A model generated the notes under the pieces. The model was not told the origin of the DNA, made no database searches, and was given only the letters and a program-made list of their open reading frames with translations. DNA of 64,000 nucleotides, taken from positions 404,067 through 468,066 of the forward strand of contig JAIQDT010001652.1 of assembly GCA_021521415.1 (NCBI GenBank), written 5' to 3'. Position 1 is the first letter of the stretch. Each line of letters opens with the position of its first letter. Origin of the DNA: Bidens hawaiensis (lineage: Eukaryota > Streptophyta > Magnoliopsida > Asterales > Asteraceae). This document shows positions 21,598 through 33,872 of the stretch, piece after piece. Made by a program: the position numbers and the translations under genes.

Positions 21598-22999
21598 AAC
21601 TACACTAAGTTCTAATGGGCTAAAAGTATCAAATTTGTTCATTAATGAACGCAAAGAACAAACTTTTAGCAAACGTAAACTAACGAACATAATATAGCGT
21701 AATCGAACGAACATAAACGAAAGCAAACGAACATAAATGAAAAATGTGTTCGTTTGTATAACTAAATGTGCACCAGGATGCATTTATGTATATATGAGTT
21801 TGAATTACCCTTTTTTTTGAACTTGATCAATTCAATATCTTTTTTTTTTTGCACCTGGTCAATTCAATATCTTTTGTTTGTGCACCAGGAACCTGGATAC
21901 ATTATTTGAATCACACTTGACCAAATTCATTATCTTTTTTTTTCACAGTCATAACCTTTAGGGAAGTTGGGAAGGCAAAAAAAACCCGAAACACAAAGAA
22001 TTGTCTGGAAGCTATATGGAATAAAGTTGAAGATAAATGGAAAGCAACTGAAGATGATTCAAGACGAATGAGTAGATACTTGATTTATAGTTGGATAGGT
22101 TTTTAAATTTTTGTTGTTAGTTACTTAGTTTTAAGCCATTTAAATGTTTAATGTATTTGGAAGAAATGGATAAATTTATTTTTTGTTATGTACTTTGTTA
22201 GCGCTCATAGAGATGTAATGCACCTTATTGTACGAAATAAATTTCATCTATTTGGAAGCATGTTGCATAGTTTACATTAATTTTGACTTTGGAAGTTAAA
22301 GATAGATTTTCTGTCCGCACTGAAATGGTGAGAGTTATAATTGACAAAACAGTCCGTTTGTGAAATTGTGGGAGTTTTACATCAGTATTGGCATTGCATA
22401 CTAGTTTAACATCTGCAAACCGGACACTTCATTTTTAAATTTGCAGATCTAAGCCCTTCGAATAGTAACACAGAAGCTGCTGAACAAGCACATGACTTGC
22501 AAAAGTTTTGCCCACAGAAGCTGCCCACAGAACAAGCACACGAAGTTTATAAACTTGTAGTCAATCAAATGGTTTGATTCATTAATGAAGTTGATAAAAA
22601 AACCACCAATTCAATCAACCATGGTGATTGTGAAATCTCCAAGTGTTCAGCCTGCAACTTGGACTTGAAGTGCATACTTTCGAATTTGCAAAGTTGGTGC
22701 AAGCATTTGCACAAATGTGCAACAATGCGACCTCCACCATTTATATTACTACATTTTGACCCGTACCATTTCAAATTCATATACTTTGTTATCCATTTTA
22801 TTTTCTTTGAGCGAATTTCAACAGAAAAACTAACATTTTCGCTTTCAAAGAGTTAAACAAAAACATACCGTCATTAAAACATGAAAACAACTGAAAAGAT
22901 CCAAAAACTAAAGGAACAAGTTTATTTCGTACATATACTCAAATAAGTGGTACCAAAGCAAATCTACAGAACTGCTAGGTCTCCAAGTCGATTCACATG
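21598..22999. other. MULE region downstream of the transposase gene
   Basis: AT-rich. At 21600-21760 a run of AACGAACATAAACGAA-like words mirrors GTTCGTGTTCGTTC words at 20990-21090 in inverted orientation. An open stretch near 21970-22105 (plus strand, NCLEAIWNKVEDKWKATEDD) is not recognised. Nothing else can be supported. Confidence 0.4.
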
Positions 23000-25449
23000 T
23001 CACCCTTCTCTTTCTACCAACGACTCATCGTCCTGCAAAAAACTAGTATAAGTACCATACTAACAACCACTATTTATTAATAAATGCAGGTTTACCTTCT
23101 TTTTTTTTCGGACATCCGGTGATGTAATGACCCGGTTGCTTGCAATAAGTACATGTTTTCTTTTTTGGTGCTTCTAGGGAAGCTTGATTCTAGTTGCACT
23201 TTTAGGACGACCTTTATTATTTGTTTTAACTTGTGGATCAAGAATAGAAATTTGAGGCATCAAGTTTACTTGCGAACTTCCTACGTTAGAATTTTGTGTA
23301 GTACTTTCAAGCCGCTCAGAATTTGTTCGAACGTTTTGTTCTTCTAAAAAGTTCATCAAGATGGAATTTAGTTTCTTTATCTTAGATGGGGAATCTTTTG
23401 CATGTTCGATTGCTTTTCTAAATTTTGATTGAACACACCATAAAGTTAACGCACTGACTTCGTTTACACCATGTATATCTTCGAGCCATTGTATGACTAT
23501 CAGACTTATACCTAACATCAAGTGTCCACCTTGGTAAAATATAATGATCAGGAAGGGTTTCAACATTCCTCTTCTTTAACACATATAATATATGCTTGCA
23601 TAATATCCCATATGTTTCAAACTTTGCACATGAACATCTTACATCTATCTTATCCGAGAGTCGAAAGTTAACAATTCTCCAGTATGTTTTGTCAATATCG
23701 AGTTGTCCAACCTTATATTTGATCTCTTCTAAATTTTTGCTTATCGTTTCATGTGTTAAATTAAGCATGGCTTCGGTCCATTCTTTCTTGAGTACATCAA
23801 AGAGCTTTCTTGTGTAACGTTGACCTGCTTTTTTCTCTATCATATTTACAGAAGAGAGATTTGGCTTCGAATCCATGGTTCTGAAGTCTTCATCATCTTC
23901 GGAACCCCTTCGACACGCACCAGCTTTATCATACTGGATTACAAACTCATTTAACATGGTATTTGAATTCACAAATCCATCAAAAAAAGAATGAATGCTC
24001 TCACTTCTTCCACTTGATGTCATGCCAGCAAAAAACAATCTTTCAAGAAGGCTTTAGCCCAATATCTGCGTTGCTTATACATCTATGTTATCCAATTACC
24101 ACTGTCAAATTGGTATTTACCAGATAAAATTTCCCATAAGTTTCAAATTCTTCAACTGTATTACTCTTTACCCATCGCTTGTATGGCTCTTCAATGTCAC
24201 TATAACGAGCTGTAAGTGGTCCAAGATGTTCAATTTCATGTTTCTTTATATGCCATGAGCAGAAACGATGTCGGGCTTTTTGGAAAAACGGTTTTGATTG
24301 CATTTCCAATAGCTTTGTCTTGATCAGTAATTATTGCCAATGGATGCTTATCAAACATGCACTTTAAAAATGTTTGAAATAACCATTCAAAAGTATCTTG
24401 TTTCTCATTCTCCAACAGCGCACTGGCAAAAAGTATGGACTGGTGGTGATGATTCACCCCGAAAAATGGAGCAAATGGCATTTTAAATTTGTTGGTCATG
24501 TATGTGACATCAAACACAATAACGTCCGAAAATTTTATATACGAGTCTTTTGATCTCCCATCAGCCCAAAAAATATTTCTAGGAGACCCATCATCACATA
24601 AGTCCACAACAAAATAAAGGTTTGGGTCTTCTAATAATTTGTCTTGGAAATGTTTAATAAGGCCATAAAACTCCTTACCTTTGTATTGTTTCCGTTGTTC
24701 ATTCAATACATTAGCACATTGTTTTGACGTGACATCATTTTCACCTGGATTTTTGATGGTATTTACAACCTTCTTGATTTGACAACGTCTCAACCCGGAT
24801 TGACCAAGTTCCAACATTAGAGATTTGCAAGCCATTGAGCGTTGAAACTTTCCATGAGACCTGTGTTTCATTACTTTGGTTGGAGTAACAGTTAGCTCGT
24901 GGTTATGTGCATCATTAAATTCATCCACTTACCATTTACCATCATTATCAATTGAAATCCGAAGATACGCTTCACATCCGTCCTTAAATCCCTACGACTT
25001 TTCTTAGCATCTCCCCCATAATTACCACGCTTTATATCTTTAAAAACCTCTTTGTTGCATACATAATTCATTCGATAAGCCACATTTGTTGTTCTATTTT
25101 TAAAAGTCGAAAGAATGCATATTCCAAATCCATGTAAAAACGCATATCTATTATAGAAAGTATATGCGTGATCAGGAGTATCGAAAACTTGTCCGATTAC
25201 TTCATTTGTTCTTTCTTTTTTTAGGTACGCATCTTCTGTTTTCTCTACTTCTACATCAGAACTGCTATTTATGACCAAATACCCATTTGCATCAATATTT
25301 TCAATCAAATTTGTCTCAAGATCTTCCTTCCCTGAATGAACTTCTAAATCCATTAAGGCATGGACGTCCTGTATCAACAAAAATGGAATATTAGAACACA
25401 GAATGTTGATAATCAACAAGCGAAAGAAAGCATCAGAAATTGAAAACAA
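23000..25449 (-). pseudogene. FAR1/FHY3-like MULE transposase, frameshifted
   Basis: The likely start is the Met at 25353, in an exon beginning after an acceptor at about 25371. In order there is a FAR1 DNA-binding domain (25300-24930; GFGICILSTFKNRTTNVAY, then RRDLRTD), a MULE transposase core with VIVFDVTYMTNKFKMPFAPF and AIITDQDKAIGNAI carrying two candidate catalytic Asp residues, a SWIM zinc finger (CSCAKFETYGILCKH, about 23600), a charged tail, and a zinc knuckle CTYCKQPGHYITGC (about 23135-23095). A short intron (donor GGTAAAC near 23094, acceptor TTGCAG near 23034) leads to a last exon ending at 23000. FAR1-family proteins derive from such transposases. Frame changes near 24930, 24300, 24070, 23500 and 23175 break it, so it is a transposase relic and not a host FAR1-type regulator. 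Confidence 0.85.
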
Positions 25450-25951
25450 AAATCAAGTTATATGATTACCAAAAAAAACAAATGAATAAATATATTGTAA
25501 ACAATCGTTGGATCATATAAGTCTTACTATTGAATATTAGTTCAAAAACTTTTTAACATTGACTAACCAGTATGCAGACCTATTTATTTAAGAACTGATT
25601 GCGATCACATATTGAATTAATAAATGGAGAGAAATAAAAATACAACCATAATCAAGAACTTGGTCTATAAGAGGTATTGAAGAATTTAGGTTTAAACCTA
25701 TCAACTAATCAAGAACATGATGGAATCATTCAAGAGATATATGAAAAATACCGTCATATCTGAATGTTTAATTGTTGCATGCCCTACTACATCCATCTTC
25801 GTTCTTGTTAATTTTCGATCGCCATGTACTGGAATGAACTAGGGTTTTTGAGTTTGCAATGAAGCAACAAAGAGAGAGAGAGAGATGCGTGACTATGCAG
25901 TATGTGTTTTTTTATGTATTATAGTTTTAGGGTTTTTTTTAATATCAAAAA

Positions 25952-26017
25952 CTACGTAGTTTTGATGTGTTTTTCGTGTAAGGTTAGGCGTGTGACAGCA
26001 CAGTATTCACTTTCCCC
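25952..26017 (-). repeat. MULE terminal inverted repeat, right
   Basis: Reverse complement of 20224-20292 with few mismatches. It lies upstream of the transposase gene, so it probably also holds its promoter, as in other Mutator elements. Confidence 0.9.
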
Positions 26018-27000
26018 ATATAATAATACTCATTATTTAAATAACCTTTTTCACCAAGTTTAATCTTGGCCATTCACTAAAATAATCAAGGACCAATAAA
26101 TAGTTTCCAAGGTTTTCAAGATTAGAGAGGGTTTTCAAAATAACCTAACCCTATATATATATAGAGTAACGATCCTAAAACAATCACACAAAAAATAAGA
26201 ACCATGAGAACCAATATCCATTTATTTGAAAAACAAGAGTTTTTTTTTAAGTAATGACATTTTTGTTAATGAAGAGATTCGAGGGGCAATTATGGCACAT
26301 TTTATGCCTAACAAGTTGTAACATACTTTCCTGTGCGATGAAAACATGTTTAGGTTTGTATCTCTCTCTCCCACTCTGCCTCCATACGAACAAAGAGATT
26401 TAGGGTTTCATTTCCAACAATTGAAAGCGTTGTCCATTGTTTCGAGTCACTCCGTCACATTTTTTTTGTGTAAGAATTGTGAACCCCTAGTTCTTTAGCT
26501 AGTGCTATTTTGAGAGAATTCTAGTGTGGAGCGTGAAGTTAGAGGAGTTTTGCTTGATTTTGAACATTAATTGTTGTGGTTATGCCTCTTTCTATTAGCA
26601 TTTGAGTAAATTATTTTGTATGTTTCGTTAATTATAGTGGGGTTATGATGTTTAATGTTTTCATGAGTGGAATTATAAGTTAGGGTTGAGTAGTTGAGTC
26701 TGCGATGTTTTAATTTTTCTGACATAGAACCTAATCTACATATTTCCAGTTAAATATTGGATAAGGATGTGGTGAAATTGAATATTAGGTCAGACATATC
26801 TTGATTTGCAACTGTATTGACATTTAGAAGAGTTTTGGTTGATTTTGAGTTTTAATTGTGGTTGGTTTTGTTGATATAAATATGTTATGTTGAAATTTCA
26901 TAAAAATGAATTGAGTTTGTGCTTAATTTTGTTGATGTACATTGTTGTTTGTTTCTCACGTATGTTGTATTTTTTTAAGAGGATAATGCATAATTAGTTT
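26018..27000. other. Sequence between MULE and Copia LTR, no gene seen
   Basis: Contains an AT microsatellite at about 26150-26165, followed by GAGTAACGATCCTAAAACAA, a type of word often seen at the ends of small plant repeats. The downstream region is T-rich and non-coding. I cannot bound an element here. Confidence 0.35.
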
Positions 27001-27709
27001 TGTTGGCATCTAATTTGACTAAACTAAGCTCAATCAATGAACACTTGATAAAACACACAAATTGAACAGCAGACAGATCTAATCCTTTGAACAAATTAGT
27101 ATCACAATTGAATCTATATTTAATTATAGATCAATTAGTATTATCAAAGTTAAGTTGCAGCGGAAATACACAAATGATGACAAGCTTAAGAAGGTTTCAT
27201 ATGGAACAACAATTTTATCATTACTATAATCAAAAGATCACAATCTACTGCTCCTCCTCAATCTTTGCTTATCATCATTCATTGATTTTTAGTACAATAG
27301 TACTCTGATCAGATGAACGTGTGAGGTGTGAAAAAGTGCTAATGAACAAGAGACTATCTTCCTCATTATATATAAGTATGTAACAACTGGTGAGCTAAAT
27401 GTGAAAGTAGCATTTAACAAATTTCATTACAAACAAACCGATTAACTATTCTAAACAACTGACAAAAAGGAATCCTAAGAAAACTACTGATCTTCTTGAA
27501 AAAGCTGATGTTTGATCCATTAGTTGTTTATCTTTAGCACTTTTATTCTCCAGTAGTTTCCATCAACAATTGTTAGTCTTTAGTCTATATATCAGATGTT
27601 TGTCATGTCAGATGTTTGAGAACATCAATTTGCATTAACCATAGTAAAGAACAACATATGTTTGAATCAGTAGTGGTTTGTAGCCATCATTCCTTTAATA
27701 GGTTCAACA
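27001..27709 (-). repeat. 3' LTR of a minus-strand Copia element (family II)
   Basis: On the plus strand it reads TGTTGGCATC ... GGTTCAACA (TG...CA). On the minus strand it is preceded by the purine tract CCGCCCAGGGAGAGAT, a typical Copia polypurine tract. A second copy of this LTR, in the opposite orientation and more diverged, lies at about 56680-57391. That copy shares the TATA-like region and tracts such as CATATGAAACCTTCT and TTTGATAATACTAATTGAT. Confidence 0.8.
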
Positions 27710-27725
27710 ATCTCTCCCTGGGCGG
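27710..27725 (-). other. Polypurine tract of Copia element II
   Basis: The minus strand reads CCGCCCAGGGAGAGAT directly before the LTR start TGTTGAACC. Confidence 0.75.
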
Positions 27726-29960
27726 ATGATGCCAAAACCATTTATTCTTTTAGCTCCATTGTATTATCTTGACAATATTAATCTGGTTTCTTAATTCAAG
27801 AACTTTAAGAAATTAACACCCAGGTTATCTTATTCCATCCACAATGGAAGGTCTATCAACATCCTTACTTCTTCAATTTTCTAACATGGGCATGTCTTGA
27901 AGATTCACATTCCTAGTTTCACCATTTTCATATTCCAAAATCACGAAGGAGTTGCGTTGAATTGTGGTTGACTATGCAAAGGACATGATTAAAGAAATTG
28001 ATGAGGAGAGATTTCTAATACCCAAGCTAAATCCAATTATGGCTTCTCTTGCAAGGCAAGTTTCTTCCTTTCCTTCAGCAACAGTTAAAGTAACCAAGGT
28101 ACTGCTTTGGGTTTTTCTTTGCATTAATGGCTATTGGTTTAGGGTACTTGCTTGGATTTTTCTTTCTTGCTTATAAAAGATCCCTGTAAGCAACCTTTAG
28201 CTTGTATGTTCCCCATTTGGCTGTCTCTCTTTTGTTTTGGAACTTGGCCTCATTTAGTTCCATCTTCATTTTTAGGATTTCTCTTTGCTTATCTTATTTA
28301 TTCTTTCTTTAACAACCTCCCAATCAGGTTCATCATGAACCCGAATAGGGTCTTTTTCAAGAAGCTTCTCAATTCTTCCATGTTTAGTTTGTATGTCATC
28401 ATATCTCCATTCTCTGAATCTGTAGGAGGGCACCTTCTACTTAGCATGTTCTTGAAGCCACAAAAGTGCTGACTACATTGCTTATGTTAATAACCTTTTG
28501 TCAGCTATTGGTCTTTCATAAACTATTAAGCTTCTTTCATAGGCTTCTTTTTTGAAGTCTCTAGTGTTCAGAAGCTCTTGCTAATACACTCTTGCAGCTT
28601 CTTCATTAGACAATTTTTGTGCTACTTTCGCCAATTATTTTGTAGCCTCTTTCTCTTGATAAGAGATGATTTATTGGCTTAAATTTCATGGTAGGAGGTG
28701 ATGGTGGTGAATCATCTCCCTTTAACAAAATGAGAATTCTTCCTTTGAACTACTATAAGAGGTTTGTTGAATAGATTGTGACTTCAAGGTGACAATAGCT
28801 TTTGAAATAGCTGTTGGTTCTTATTGCACATTTGATGCATCAATAGTGTCAGAAAGAACCGTTTGTTCTTGTGGAGCATCAGTAGTTGAGAAGCTTCAAT
28901 AGTTGAAACAACTGTTGGTCTTTTTGAGTCATCAGCATCTTAGGAAACTGCTGGTCTTGTATCAATTGTTGGTGAAAAAACTGACTGTTGTACATAAGTT
29001 GTTTATGAAACAACTAGTCCTTTTGTCTCTTTCTTTACCTTTCCACCTTTTTGAGACATGGAATTTAGTCTTTGTGATTTTGATGACCGGTGTCATTAGG
29101 TTTTTCTCTTAATTATCTTACTAAAGCCTTCTCTTTTTGCTTCTCTTTCATTTTTCAACATTTCCTTATATTATCCTATTTTTTAGCAGCTTTATCGCAG
29201 ACTCATCAGGCTTTTTTAGCAGCTTTTTGTGAGAACTCAAGTGCATTCTCCCCTTTCTTGGTATCAGCAGCAGCATCTTCCCGTTCTTTGAACCAAGGCG
29301 TAGGAGCAGCAATACCAGTGAGTTCAGCTAACTGATTTCTTTGGTCAACCAATTATTTTCTTAGCTCATTTGCAAGAGTATTCAATGAGTTTCTCAGCAT
29401 GGTGGTATCAATGTTGAACTTGGTTTATAGAATTTGTAATTGATTTTGGATAAAGGCTTTTAGCTCAGTATGCTCTAAAGAAGAGGTGGTTCTACGCTCT
29501 TGTATGCTAAAGCTTTGTGTGGTTGGTGACTTTTAAGTGACTAATTGGTGCATGCAGGATTGAAATTCTCATGACAGAGGCCAACAGTTGGGTATGATTT
29601 GGGGATATTAGGCATCAGTGATGAGCTTCTTGAGTTGTAAAACCTCAGAGCTCAAACTTTTAACCTCTACCGTTAATTCCTCAATTATTTTAGCATCAAC
29701 TAATTTAATAGTCTCATTTGCTTACCTGCTTTTAGTAGTTTTATCTACATAAGCAATTTTATCTGAAACAAAATAAGGATTTGCTTCATGAAATTGTCCA
29801 GATGCCTCTTTTTCATGGTAGTTGGGACTTCTAACATTTTTAGATGTAAAAACATATTCTATTGTTGCTAGGATTGGAGTCTTAATGCCTAAACTACTGT
29901 CTAAATGTCTAACTTAGAAACAGTAGTTTTAAGTATGGGGATATTTGTTGTGATATGAAA
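27726..29960 (-). pseudogene. Decayed 3' region of Copia element II (env-position coding relic)
   Basis: Between the polypurine tract and about 29.96 kb the minus strand shows only broken reading frames. The best is around 29390-29150 and reads QRNQLAELTGIAAPTPWFKE, then a segment rich in Glu, Lys and Ala. It has many stops. The position directly upstream of the polypurine tract matches the place where Sirevirus-type elements carry a third ORF. No RT or integrase is present, so the element is truncated at its 5' side. Confidence 0.45.
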
Positions 29961-31302
29961 TATACTTACTATTATATATATATATATTTCCAACACTTTT
30001 AAGTATATTTGAGCTAGGTTTTTGTCGAATATTATTCTCAATTGGTTCCTATATGAAGTCTAAAGGTTTCATGAGACAACAAGCGAAAATCGAGTATTCT
30101 TTACTAAACTTGAGACCACCAAATGAATAGTAAATCCACATTATCTATTATCATTATCATGTTTATTATTTTGAGGCGTTATGGAATTAATAAGAAAAAT
30201 GTTATGATAACACATAATAGAAATTAAAAGAAATCCTAAATGTTGGTTTCTTTGCATCACAAGAATTCATGAAACAAGTTAAAAAATACTTATATGTGTT
30301 AGTAATATTTTAATTCGTGAATTATTTTTGTTAAGGATCATGGGCTGAATTACTTATATATATTGCATATGATTTGGCAACCCATAACTCCAAAGATGCT
30401 TAAATGAGAAAGAATAAAACATAAATATTAGGACGGTGCACGGAATGCCATAATTTTAAAAGGAAGTCGGCTATTATCGTTAAAAAGGATGTTATCGAAT
30501 ATTTATTTTTTGGGAGGGGGGAGAGAGGATGAAAGGAGTTGTCCGGAGTGGATATTAGGATTGAGACTGGTTACTTTTTGGGGACCGTTGTGCAACAAAT
30601 TTATCATAATAGAAAGAAGGGAGAGCACCCAGGAACATATATTTTACTTTTATGAATCATAACTTTTATTTTATGTGCTTATTATTTTTTCACATGAGGG
30701 TTAGCTAAACGCCCTAGCTACCTAGTTTTTGATGATCACTTTGTGATTTGCGAATGTTATCTTGGTTTTTGATATCTAATGTTGGATTAATACTAAAGTA
30801 AAGAGTATTGTTATAATTGATTTGATGTGTTTGAGTATCTAGTTTTGATATATTGTTGATATTTGTTCCGCATGTGTCTTATTGAATGTCTTTCAGTTAT
30901 AGATACATGTTTAGGTCGCTTACTGTGTGTTTGTGATTATTTTATGGTTTTGCTAGACGTACTAATCCATTGGGACATTGGTTGGTGATTTGTTAGAGCT
31001 TTATATTCTACCTATCTAGAGACTAAGAGGTAACAGATAGTTGGGTTGTTCTTGGGGTTAGGTGTTTAGGCTAGAACGCTCTGACAGGAGGTTTCCTAGA
31101 TTTGCTAGTTTCTTTGTAATTTGTGTCTTATAGATTGTTCTTAGGTTACCCCTTGCACTTTAGGGTGTATTGAGATAGTGAGACTAACAGATAATCTATC
31201 TTTTAGGGTACTTTAGCATTGTTGGAGAGACTGATAGGTAATCCAACCAATTGGTAACTTTAAGCCCCCCTTAGTTTTTCCTCTTAGGTCACACCCGAAG
31301 AA
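29961..31302. other. Unassigned AT-rich stretch
   Basis: Holds a short (TA)n run near 29975 and loosely repeated words (AGAGACTAAGAGGTAACAGA near 31015; GTGAGACTAACAGATAATCT near 31180; GAGAGACTGATAGGTAATCC near 31220). It is probably old LTR sequence. No gene is seen. Confidence 0.4.
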
Positions 31303-33300
31303 TTATCGGAAATGTTACAGCCTTCCATACTTATGGGAATTTCATCATGAAATTAGAGAGAACAAAGGCAAAAATAGCTTTAAAAACAATTAAACTTTAA
31401 GCAAAAACTTTTTAAATAAAATTTAAAATTATAACATAACATGGAACTTCGAATAGTCGGAGCAACGCTCCAAATGAAAATCCGATAAAGATACTTATAT
31501 ATAGTATGTACCAGTGGCGTATCCATCATGTCCTCATCTTCTTTGCATTTGTACCATTACCCAAAACTACTTTCAGCCATGGATTATGACACACAGCTAT
31601 ACATATTATGATTTTCATGTGAGGACTTGGATAATTACGTGTCAACCCAGATCGTCAGATGGTCCACATAATTCGTCCCTTCGTGTGGGTAACCAAAACA
31701 TTTTAAAGACATAACTTTGTCAGAAAGTAAAAGTTTAATTAATCTTAAAGGTAAAATCAAAAAATCATAAATGCATAAAATAATTTAAATAAAACAATGA
31801 GGTGAACTTCAGAGTTGTGATAAATAAAAACATTGATTCTTTCTATATAACTTTTGATATGAATGTATAAATCTTAAAATTCAAAGGAAATGAAATCCTA
31901 GACGTTGAGAGTAATATTTTTGAATGTGTTTACTAGAAAATTGATCGTGATGAACGAATAGGAAAATACGTTAAGGGTACGGAGTCATAAACAATTAGTT
32001 TGAGAAATAAAATAAATTTTATCTATGAGATAGAAATATGCAATGGATAAATAATTTAAATTGAAATTATTTAATACCATAATTAAATAAGGAGTCGTTA
32101 CAATACATAATTTGAAAAGACAAAATAACTTAAGATGAAAATATTGCAAAATAGATCTCTATTTGAAAATTGCTACTTTATAAGTAATAGTATCAAAAAA
32201 TAGAATTTCATTGAAAATGAGATAAAATAATAATTGAAACATTAAAGTGAAAATTTAAATTTTAAAATAAATTGTTAAGAGATTAAATTGGGAAGCAGAT
32301 ATTCTCGTATGAAACGCATGAATCACTATGACTATTCCAACAAACTATCGAAGTCATCATCGAAACATTCATAATTCTCAAAATATATCAAAAATCAAAA
32401 TAGGGCGTTGAAATATCCACGAAACACAGTGGAATTGCAACTAAACAACAAAATTTAATAAAAATGAAAATTGGATAATTAAGATACCTACAAACCACAG
32501 TAGGTTTTCAACAAGAATCGTGAAATTGTCAATAAATGAAACGGGTGATTGAGTTATCCATGGATCATCATGTGAATTCAATTAAGAAGGAAAATTCAAT
32601 TTAATAATGAAAATTAAATTAAGTAATGGAAGATTTTAATTTAATATTGGAAATTATATTGAAATGATGAAAAACTCAATTTAATAATAAAACTCCAATA
32701 ACTAAATTTCAACAATAAAGATTTATAAGATAGAGGGAAAGTTGTGAAACATGAGAAGTAACTCAAGATTAAACAAAACATGAAGTACTTAAAATGTTGA
32801 TAATTAAAAGCTAAGGGCGAAAATTAAAACGTGTTTGATAGTTTGAGAATAAAATCAAATAAAATAATTGAGTGAAGAAAATTTAAATAACATAACAAAG
32901 TTTAAGTAAATTATGATAATAGTGTCTTTGTAATTGGAGGGTTGTGTCGGATCATGGAAATTTAAAATACTTTGATTAATCGAAGTAAAGTGAATAAATC
33001 ATATCATGAAATTTTGATTAACCAAGTAAATAAATGAATAAACGAATTCTCTTCGATGGGTTGGGCTTTTCATGTGCCTTTCATGGCATTTTGTTATCCC
33101 AACTGGTTAGCATGCCAAAATAAATTTGTGAATTGGTCTCCTATGAGCTTTCCATGGCATTTTGTTGTCCCAATTAAATAATGAATCATCGAGATAGTGG
33201 AGTTGAAACTCCCATGAGTGTTCCATGGCATTTTAATTGGTTTAACTAAATAACGAATTAAGGAAATCAAATATGGGTAGTTAAATCATCTCGTGAACCG
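31303..33300 (-). mobile_element. Second, inverted copy of the LARD-family internal region
   Basis: Reverse complement matches to the 8.8-11.57 kb internal region: 31440-31720 pairs with 11220-11480 (shared GTCCTCGCATGG / GAGGACTTGGATAATTA type words), and 33050-33290 pairs with the hairpin array at 9225-9640 (CATGGCATTTT...CCCAACT words). On the minus strand the left edge reads ATGAAATTCCCATAAGTATG just before TGTAACATTTCCG, equivalent to the polypurine tract and LTR start at 11540-11590. It is non-coding, as in the other copy. Confidence 0.7.
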
Positions 33301-33872
33301 TAACTGATCACCACCAGATCTGCGAATCGTAACTGATCACCATTGTCTGCCATCGAGATTTAAGTCACACCTGGGCACATCAATTTACAAAGAATTGGGC
33401 TAGGACTAGGTTGCTGATGTTGGTCGGTAGTTGTGGAAGATGGAGATGGTATGCTGTTGTTGAAGACCGTGCTTGTAGAAGTGGTGGATTGTAGAAGAGG
33501 TAAGATGGAGGCTGTAAATTAGGGTTTAATTTGGGGAAGGATGGAGTTTGGTTTTAACATAAATAGCCCCTGTAATTCTTTAGTAGACTTGATATCTTTT
33601 ATTATGTTACACAAATAGCCCTTTAGTGGATAAGAAAACTAAAATCCCCTCATGTACAATGCACATGAGGTTACTTAACTGAAAAACTTAACATCCGTTA
33701 GTGTAAAGGACTAAAACCGAGACAAAATACCTTATAAAGGATATAGAGTAAAACTCATTTTCTAAAAGAACCCGTTTCATAATTTAACTAATTCAAAAGG
33801 TGTAACACCCGCTAAATTTCGTTAATAAGGAATTAAGCCATGTAGAGTTTATATATTAACCGGGAAACGATC
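33301..33872. other. Unassigned stretch, possible LTR remnant
   Basis: A repeated CGTAACTGATCACCA word occurs twice (near 33300 and 33330). At 33801 there is a TGTAACACCCGC word of the kind that starts Ty3/gypsy LTRs. No coding sequence is seen. Confidence 0.35.

Larger units (their letters stand above)
20224..26017 (-). mobile_element. Mutator-like element (MULE) with FAR1-type transposase, 5.8 kb
   Basis: Long terminal inverted repeats (20224-20292 and 25952-26017) begin GGGAAAAGTGAATAC and GGGGAAAGTGAATAC and stay alignable to a shared CTACGTAG. Between them lies a FAR1/FHY3-like transposase gene on the minus strand. The flanks TATAACTAA (20215-20223) and TATAATAA (26019-26026) look like a decayed 9-bp target duplication, as Mutator elements make. 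Repeat length, duplication length and the transposase type agree. The transposase is frameshifted, so this copy cannot act alone. The left 2.7 kb is non-coding and contains a nested smaller element. Confidence 0.85.

Noticed and set aside
23000..25449. Host FAR1/FHY3 regulator gene
   Set aside because: It lies between MULE inverted repeats and carries several frameshifts, so a transposase relic is the better reading.
26140..26230. Helitron 5' end
   Set aside because: The TATATA plus GAGTAACGATCC word looks like ends of small plant repeats, but no CTRR terminus with hairpin, Rep or helicase sequence was found.
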